A DNA stretch of 42,727 bases from an uncultured Paraburkholderia sp. (GTDB lineage Bacteria; Pseudomonadota; Gammaproteobacteria; Burkholderiales; Burkholderiaceae), in the NCBI GenBank assembly GCA_940747215.1, contig CALNWS010000039.1:1-42727 (forward strand), written 5' to 3'. Made by a program: the position numbers and the translations under genes. Below, piece by piece: positions 37,390 through 42,727 of the stretch. The notes beneath the pieces were generated by a model. The model made no database searches, was not told the DNA's origin, and saw only the letters and a list, made by a program, of their open reading frames with translations. The number at the start of each line of letters is the position of its first letter. Within the stretch, counting starts at the first letter, position 1.

Positions 37390-39573
37390 CTAGCCGGCGT
37401 GGCCGGACGTGCTGGCGGCGTCGGATGCTTCAGTGAGCTTTGCGCCGAGCGCGGCGCCCACGGCGTCGCGCGTTTGAATGAATTCCTTCTCGAAATCAAG
37501 CGTTTTACGTGCGCTCGACATGGCCATCACGACATTCGTGCCGTGCTCCGTGTCTTTGATCCAGAACCACAGGCGCCGTTCACGGACGTAAAACATCGAG
37601 AAAATACCCAAAACGAGGAGCAGGCTGCCAAAATACACGACTTTTTTGCCCGGCGCGCGCGTCAACTGAAATACCGAAGCTTGCACCTGCTTGAATGAGT
37701 CGAGCTGCAAATAGAAGACCGGCGATCCATACAGAAAGCTGTCGGATATCGCGTTGATCGAGCTCTGGATGAAGCGGCTCGCGTCCGCGTTGGGCTGCGT
37801 ATCCCGCTCGCCTAGCTGCTCGCGTGACAGTTGCCACAAATCCCACGTCGAGCCCTCGAGCATGCGCAGCAGCAAGCCCGCGGCCTTTTCCTGCTCGGCC
37901 TTCGGCACCGAACGGTCGATAAACGCGGCGATCGCCTGGAAGCCTCCGGCGGCCTGGCCGCCCGGCATCTTGACGCTGCTATCCGCGCCGGCGAAAAGGG
38001 TCAGGACACGCAGCACGCTCTCTTCGAGATGCTGCTGCAGTTCGGGATTCGAACCGGGCACCGAGCGCAGCGCGAACCGGTGCGCCGCGGCCGTGCGCAT
38101 GTCCGGATTTTCCAGCGTGGCGCGCAGATTCATCCACGCCTTGACCGTGCCGCCCGTGTCCGCGGGAATGCGCAGATAGCGGAACGGATCGTCCGGATTC
38201 ACGCGCATGCCGGCGAGGAACATCTTTTCGCCGCCCACGTCCACCGGCAGCATGTAGTTGTTGTACTCGCGCGCCTGGCCATCCTTGTCGCGCACCTTGT
38301 ACTGAACCGACGGCCCGACGTTGTGCAGATCCAGCGGCTTCGAGCTTTTCGCGCCGGAGCCGAGGCGCTCGTCGAACGCTTCTTTCAGCGTGCGATGCGC
38401 GGCCACGCCACGGGCGTCGTTCTGGCCGTTGCCGTTCGAGATGTTTTCGACGTTGATCGCACGGAAATCCGTGAACTCGACCGTTTGCCCGTCGGCCAGC
38501 GGCGAAGCCGTGCTCAACGGCACATTGCCGCCGATCGTGCCGCCGAACGGCGCCGTTCTGGCGCTCGGGCCCGTCATGGGAAACGCGGTCATCTGCATTT
38601 GCGAGCCGCCGTCCTGGAAGCTCGACTGATAGATCGACACGCCGTCGTACTCGAACGGCTTGTTCACCTCGATTCGCGCCGGCACGCGCGCGCCGGTCTT
38701 GTGATCGACCACGACGATGTCGCTCACGAAGAGCTTCGGCATGCCGGTGGAGTAATAGTCGACGATGAACTTGTTCAGCTCGATCGAAAACGGCAGGTCC
38801 TGGATCAGCGAACCGTCCGGCTGGTTCAGAATGGCCGTGGAAACGTGCTGCCCTTCCGGCACCCACGCGTAGCCGCGGAACGTCGGGTTCGACTGCGGGA
38901 GGCGGTGTTCCGGCGGGATTTCGTTGATCACAGTGTTCGCGCGGATCGGCGATTTGTCGAACAGCCACATTTGCAGCTTGATCGGCAGATTGCTGTCCAG
39001 CAAGCCGCCGAGACAGATCACGACGATGGCCAAGTGCGTGGAGATGTAGCCGAATTTGGTCAGCGCGCCGCGTTTGGCGGCGATCAGCGTGGCGCCTTCG
39101 GATTCACGCGCGACGAACTTGTAGCCGAGCTTCGCGGAAAGTTTCGCGAGCACCGCCGAGGTTTGCGCGCGCGTGCCATGCACGGCGAACTCGCCCTTGT
39201 GATGGAACGCGCGCAGACTGCCTTCGCGCACCTTGTCCTTCCAGCTTTTCGCGTCGGCGAGCATCTTGGAAGCGTTGCGAATCACACAGAGTGACACCGA
39301 CACCATCAGAAAGCCGAGGATCAGCATGAACCACCACGAGCTGTACGCCGTGTACAAACTCAGCGAGCGGAAGATGTCCGCCCAGAACGGGCCGAACTGA
39401 TTGACGTAGTTAGGATACGGGTCGTCCTGCGTGAGAACGGTGCCGATGATGCTGGCGATCGACAGAATCACGAGCAGCGCAATGGCGAAACGCATCGAAC
39501 TCAAGACTTCGATGATGCTGCGCGTAATGCGATTGCCCGACTTCGACTGCAAACCCGACGTGGTAACGCTCAT
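37390..39573 (-). CDS. resB: Cytochrome c biogenesis protein ResB/Ccs1
   Basis: An intact 727-residue protein. Helices include RFAIALLVILSIASIIGTVL, SWWFMLILGFLMVSVSLCVI and THLAIVVICLGGLLDSNLP, then a large periplasmic domain (about residues 210-600) and a last helix VVYFGSLLLVLGIFSMFYV followed by RERRLWFWI. This is the partner of CcsB in system II cytochrome c assembly. A TAG at 37390 ends it after TSGHAG. In CTAGG context, this stop may be a changed CAG; reading through adds ASPSSQDSTR and ends in TAA five bases before the ccsB start, a tighter operon spacing. The gene follows cytochrome c4 on the same strand. Confidence 0.95.
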   Translation of the reverse strand: MSVTTSGLQSKSGNRITRSIIEVLSSMRFAIALLVILSIASIIGTVLTQDDPYPNYVNQFGPFWADIFRSLSLYTAYSSWWFMLILGFLMVSVSLCVIRNASKMLADAKSWKDKVREGSLRAFHHKGEFAVHGTRAQTSAVLAKLSAKLGYKFVARESEGATLIAAKRGALTKFGYISTHLAIVVICLGGLLDSNLPIKLQMWLFDKSPIRANTVINEIPPEHRLPQSNPTFRGYAWVPEGQHVSTAILNQPDGSLIQDLPFSIELNKFIVDYYSTGMPKLFVSDIVVVDHKTGARVPARIEVNKPFEYDGVSIYQSSFQDGGSQMQMTAFPMTGPSARTAPFGGTIGGNVPLSTASPLADGQTVEFTDFRAINVENISNGNGQNDARGVAAHRTLKEAFDERLGSGAKSSKPLDLHNVGPSVQYKVRDKDGQAREYNNYMLPVDVGGEKMFLAGMRVNPDDPFRYLRIPADTGGTVKAWMNLRATLENPDMRTAAAHRFALRSVPGSNPELQQHLEESVLRVLTLFAGADSSVKMPGGQAAGGFQAIAAFIDRSVPKAEQEKAAGLLLRMLEGSTWDLWQLSREQLGERDTQPNADASRFIQSSINAISDSFLYGSPVFYLQLDSFKQVQASVFQLTRAPGKKVVYFGSLLLVLGIFSMFYVRERRLWFWIKDTEHGTNVVMAMSSARKTLDFEKEFIQTRDAVGAALGAKLTEASDAASTSGHAG

Positions 39574-39593
39574 TCATACTCCGACTGAACAGC

Positions 39594-39639
39594 AAAAAAG
39601 GGTGAAGGGCTGTCGTAGGCACGACGCCTCCACCCTTTT
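39594..39639 (-). terminator. Hairpin terminator after cytochrome c4 (also usable on the plus strand)
   Basis: On the minus strand AAAAGGGTG pairs with CACCCTTTT around an inner stem GTCGT/ACGAC, and the 3' arm continues in a T-run. It sits 55 bases beyond the cytochrome c4 stop and 21 bases before resB, so it separates the two transcripts. Confidence 0.75.
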
Positions 39640-39693
39640 CTTGTTTTGTACCGGCCTCGACGGGCCGGTTGCACTTGCGTGCGGGTGCTCTGG

Positions 39694-40349
39694 TTAATGC
39701 AGGCCCGCGATGTAATCCGCTACCGCCTTGATCTCACTATCCGACAAACGCGTGGCAATTGCATGCATTGCCTCGTTATTGTTGCGTGCACTCGGACCCT
39801 GCGTGAACGCGGTCAACTGCGCCACCGTGTATTCCGCCCACTGGCCCGAGAGCCGCGGATACTGCGACGGAATGCCTTGACCGATCAGACCGTGGCAGCT
39901 TGCGCAGGCCAGCACGCCTTTGTCGGCGATCCCGCCGCGATAAATCTTCCGGCCGAGCGGCACGGTGTCCTTGTTGTGCGCGTAGCCGGGCTTGGGTGTC
40001 TGGGTCGAGAAATAAGCAGCTACGTTGACCATGTCCTGATCGGACAACGCCGCGGCCATGCCCGCCATGATCGCATTGTTGCGCGCGGCCTGCTTGGTGC
40101 CCGGCTGGACCTTGAAGTCCTTGAGCTGCTTGACGAGATACCCGGGATGCTGGCCCGCGAGCTTCGGATACGCGCCGCCGGCACTGTTGCCGTCTGCACC
40201 GTGGCACGAAGCGCATACCTGCATTGCGATTGCCAGCCCCCGATTGACGTCTGGCTTTGCCGAATCTGCTGCTCGTGCCTGAATTGCCAAACCTGAAAGA
40301 CCTGCCCCGCTACTTGAAGCACCATCAGAGTCTTGTTCAGTCGATTCAT
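39694..40349 (-). CDS. Diheme cytochrome c4, one frameshift in the signal peptide
   Basis: MNRLNKTLMVLQVAG, then (after a shift near 40305) LSGLAIQARAADSAKPD form a Sec signal peptide cleaved after ARA. Two class-I heme domains follow with CASCHGADG and CASCHGLIG (CxxCH), each with a later Met ligand region (MAGMAAALSDQDM; AMHAIATRLSD). Length is about 217 residues. The protein carries electrons in the periplasm, often to terminal oxidases. AGGA sits seven bases before the ATG. It lies upstream of resB/ccsB, which mature it, and diverges from engB. Confidence 0.93.
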
Positions 40350-40669
40350 TCGCACATCCTGTCTCGTCTTGTGGGTTCTTAGAGAGGCACCGACTTCCGG
40401 TGCCTCGCGCCAGCCCTCCCAGCAAGCGTCCCGAAGGGGACTTTATGCGCAGCGAAATGCTTGGGATGGCCCGGCGTTTTCTTAAAAGTTTTGCAAATTA
40501 CGACGGCAACCGAGTGACCACAAGTAGCCGCCAAGGCACGCGGGCTGGCCGACTCAGACTTTCACCAAACTATTATATTATACAATAACTCGCTAATCGC
40601 TAAGATGCCAGTCGGGCTTGACCCGTCCCCGCTCCGGGTTCCCGGGCGTCTCGAATTCCGGCCTCGCTC
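40350..40669. promoter_or_regulatory. Divergent promoter region cytochrome c4 / engB
   Basis: This 320-base gap has an AT-rich block at 40562-40590 (ccaaactattatattatacaata), the best candidate for the engB promoter -10 region. Minus-strand signals for cytochrome c4 are less clear. A stem-loop lies at 40384-40406. No other gene is present. Confidence 0.5.
40384..40406. other. Perfect 9-bp hairpin in the cytochrome c4 leader
   Basis: GAGGCACCG and CGGTGCCTC pair perfectly around a 5-base loop. It sits 35 bases upstream of the cytochrome c4 ATG, within its likely 5' leader or operator. It could be an operator, an mRNA leader hairpin or the end of an unseen transcript. Confidence 0.55.
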
Positions 40670-41332
40670 ATGTCCTTCCTGCTCCACCAATCCCGCTTCT
40701 TCACGACAGTCAATCACCTGCGTGATCTGCCGGCCACTTCGCAACCCGAGATCGCCTTCGCGGGACGCTCGAATGCGGGCAAGTCGACGGCGATCAACAT
40801 TCTTTGCAATCAGAAGCAGCTGGCTTTTGCGAGTAAGATGCCGGGGCGCACGCAGCACATCAATTACTTCTCGGTCGGCAAAGCGGACGAACCCACCGCG
40901 AATCTCGTCGACCTGCCGGGCTACGGCTACGCGGAAGTGCCGGGCACGGCCAAGGCGCATTGGGAAACGCTGCTTTCCACCCATCTGCAAACGCGCTCGC
41001 AGCTGCGCGGCATGATTCTGATGATGGACTCGCGCCGCCCGCTCACTGAACTGGATCGCCGCATGATCGAGTGGTTCGCGCCGACAGGTAAGCCGATCCA
41101 CACGCTGCTCACAAAATGCGACAAATTGACGCGCCAGGAATCCATCAACGCGTTGCGCGCCACGAAGAAAGGTTTGGAGGAGTATCGCGCGGCGGGGTAT
41201 CAGGGCGAGCTGACTGCGCAACTCTTTTCAGCGCTCAAACGCGTGGGTATCGAGGAAGCGCATGAACTGATCGAGTACTGGCTGATCCCCGATGCAAAGG
41301 GCGAAACAGACACAAAGGGCGCCGCGCAGTAA
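40670..41332 (+). CDS. engB: Ribosome biogenesis GTPase YihA/YsxC (EngB)
   Basis: An intact 220-residue TRAFAC GTPase. [21 protein letters not shown] is followed by G1 GRSNAGKS (residues 32-39), G2 near [11 protein letters not shown]3 [12 protein letters not shown]4 TKCDKLTR and G5-like [12 protein letters not shown]. It is needed for 50S subunit assembly and is essential in many bacteria. The start ATG is confirmed by the conserved N-terminus. It precedes hemB by 255 bases and diverges from cytochrome c4. Confidence 0.96.
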   Translation: MSFLLHQSRFFTTVNHLRDLPATSQPEIAFAGRSNAGKSTAINILCNQKQLAFASKMPGRTQHINYFSVGKADEPTANLVDLPGYGYAEVPGTAKAHWETLLSTHLQTRSQLRGMILMMDSRRPLTELDRRMIEWFAPTGKPIHTLLTKCDKLTRQESINALRATKKGLEEYRAAGYQGELTAQLFSALKRVGIEEAHELIEYWLIPDAKGETDTKGAAQ

Positions 41333-41390
41333 GCGCATGAATGTTCGGCGAGCGTGGAAATATGTCATGTCGTTTCCGGCCGCCTATAAA

Positions 41391-41412
41391 ACCCGCCGCT
41401 TGAACGGCGGGT
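41391..41412 (+). terminator. Candidate terminator hairpin after engB
   Basis: ACCCGCCG and CGGCGGGT form an 8-bp stem with a 6-base loop (cttgaa), about 60 bases after the engB stop. Only a short non-U tail follows, so termination would be weak. Confidence 0.5.
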
Positions 41413-41440
41413 CAAACAGCCTAATCGAAAAACGACAGGC

Positions 41441-41471
41441 ACCTCTCCTCAGGGAGGAGAAGCGGAGAGGT
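41441..41471 (+). other. Nested hairpin in the engB-hemB spacer
   Basis: ACCTCTCC pairs with GGAGAGGT, and an inner CTCC/GGAG stem is possible. It lies about 115 bases before the hemB ATG, just ahead of an AT-rich tract (gatttaatattattg, about 41500-41515) that may be the hemB -10. It could be an operator or leader element; no known family is recognised. Confidence 0.4.
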
Positions 41472-41521
41472 CAGCGCAAGACACCTTGCTCGATCGGTAT
41501 GATTTAATATTATTGTCCTGA

Positions 41522-42586
<1,065 letters not shown>

Positions 42587-42727
42587 GTAAGCGTTGCGAA
42601 GAGAGGTGGCCCTGTTCGTTCGGACAGTTTTCTGAGATTTTCAAGTGGAACGTCCGGGGCGATCATGCTGCCGATCTGATCGCAGGCAGCGTTGCGAAGT
42701 ATGCCTCATCCGGCATCCGGTCTGCCA
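42587..42727. other. Window end, no feature recognised
   Basis: The last 141 bases after hemB hold no gene I can support on either strand; a following gene probably begins beyond the window. Confidence 0.3.

Noticed and set aside
37831..39294. 487-codon plus-strand open frame opposite resB
   Set aside because: Arg/His-rich antisense shadow of an intact, clearly recognised gene.

Overview
The window is a GC-rich stretch of a beta-proteobacterial chromosome, most probably Burkholderia sensu lato (Paraburkholderia-like). The evidence is gene order (yebC-purD-hemF-nadD-rsfS-rlmH-maf-rng, and ccsB/resB/cytochrome c4 divergent from engB-hemB), the strong preference for G or C at third codon positions, and protein sequences that read like that group's. 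No rRNA, tRNA or CRISPR was found.

Layout. (1) 1-745: an IS66 transposase scrap, then a damaged BPSL0067/STY0300 gene pair. (2) 815-4041: quinone oxidoreductase, methylglyoxal synthase, an SDR enzyme and uracil phosphoribosyltransferase. (3) 4610-12206: a housekeeping run on the plus strand (yebC, purD, hemF, nadD, rsfS, rlmH, maf, rng). (4) 12213-21437: an acyltransferase, a ribbon-helix-helix regulator, a PHA-depolymerase-like esterase, a bacteriophytochrome with its response regulator, a convergent PAS histidine kinase with a heme oxygenase that would make the biliverdin chromophore, an MscS channel and a DUF2945 protein. (5) 21488-28287: a GGDEF/EAL protein, a LysR regulator, a Rieske oxygenase-rubredoxin-rubredoxin reductase operon, a free-methionine-sulfoxide reductase and a molbindin. 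(6) 28520-31187: an NlpC/P60 lipoprotein and two VOC-fold proteins. (7) 31188-35135: an accessory patch of gene fragments: fimbrial SCPU and usher pieces, a type VI secretion piece (vgrG 3' end, a 68-residue protein, a VRR-NUC nuclease, a membrane protein), an IS21 end and a truncated msrQ. (8) 35145-42586: msrP, cytochrome c maturation (ccsB, resB), cytochrome c4, engB and hemB.

How the genes work together. Several belong to tetrapyrrole economy: hemB and hemF make heme, resB/ccsB attach it to cytochromes such as c4, and bphO would degrade it to biliverdin for the phytochrome. The Rieske-rubredoxin-reductase operon looks like one oxygenase with its own electron-transfer chain.

Quality warning. 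More than half of the genes, including housekeeping ones (yebC, rlmH, upp, rsfS), carry one or more frameshifts, short tandem duplications or internal deletions. At least 11 in-frame TAG codons stand where Gln (CAG) is expected, and CTAG is strikingly common. Intact genes (purD, hemF, rng, resB, ccsB, engB, hemB) sit among them. The most economical reading is an error-rich assembly with a systematic CAG-to-TAG substitution, not a decaying genome. Most 'broken' calls below should be read with that in mind. For disrupted genes I give the span from the inferred start to the inferred original stop.
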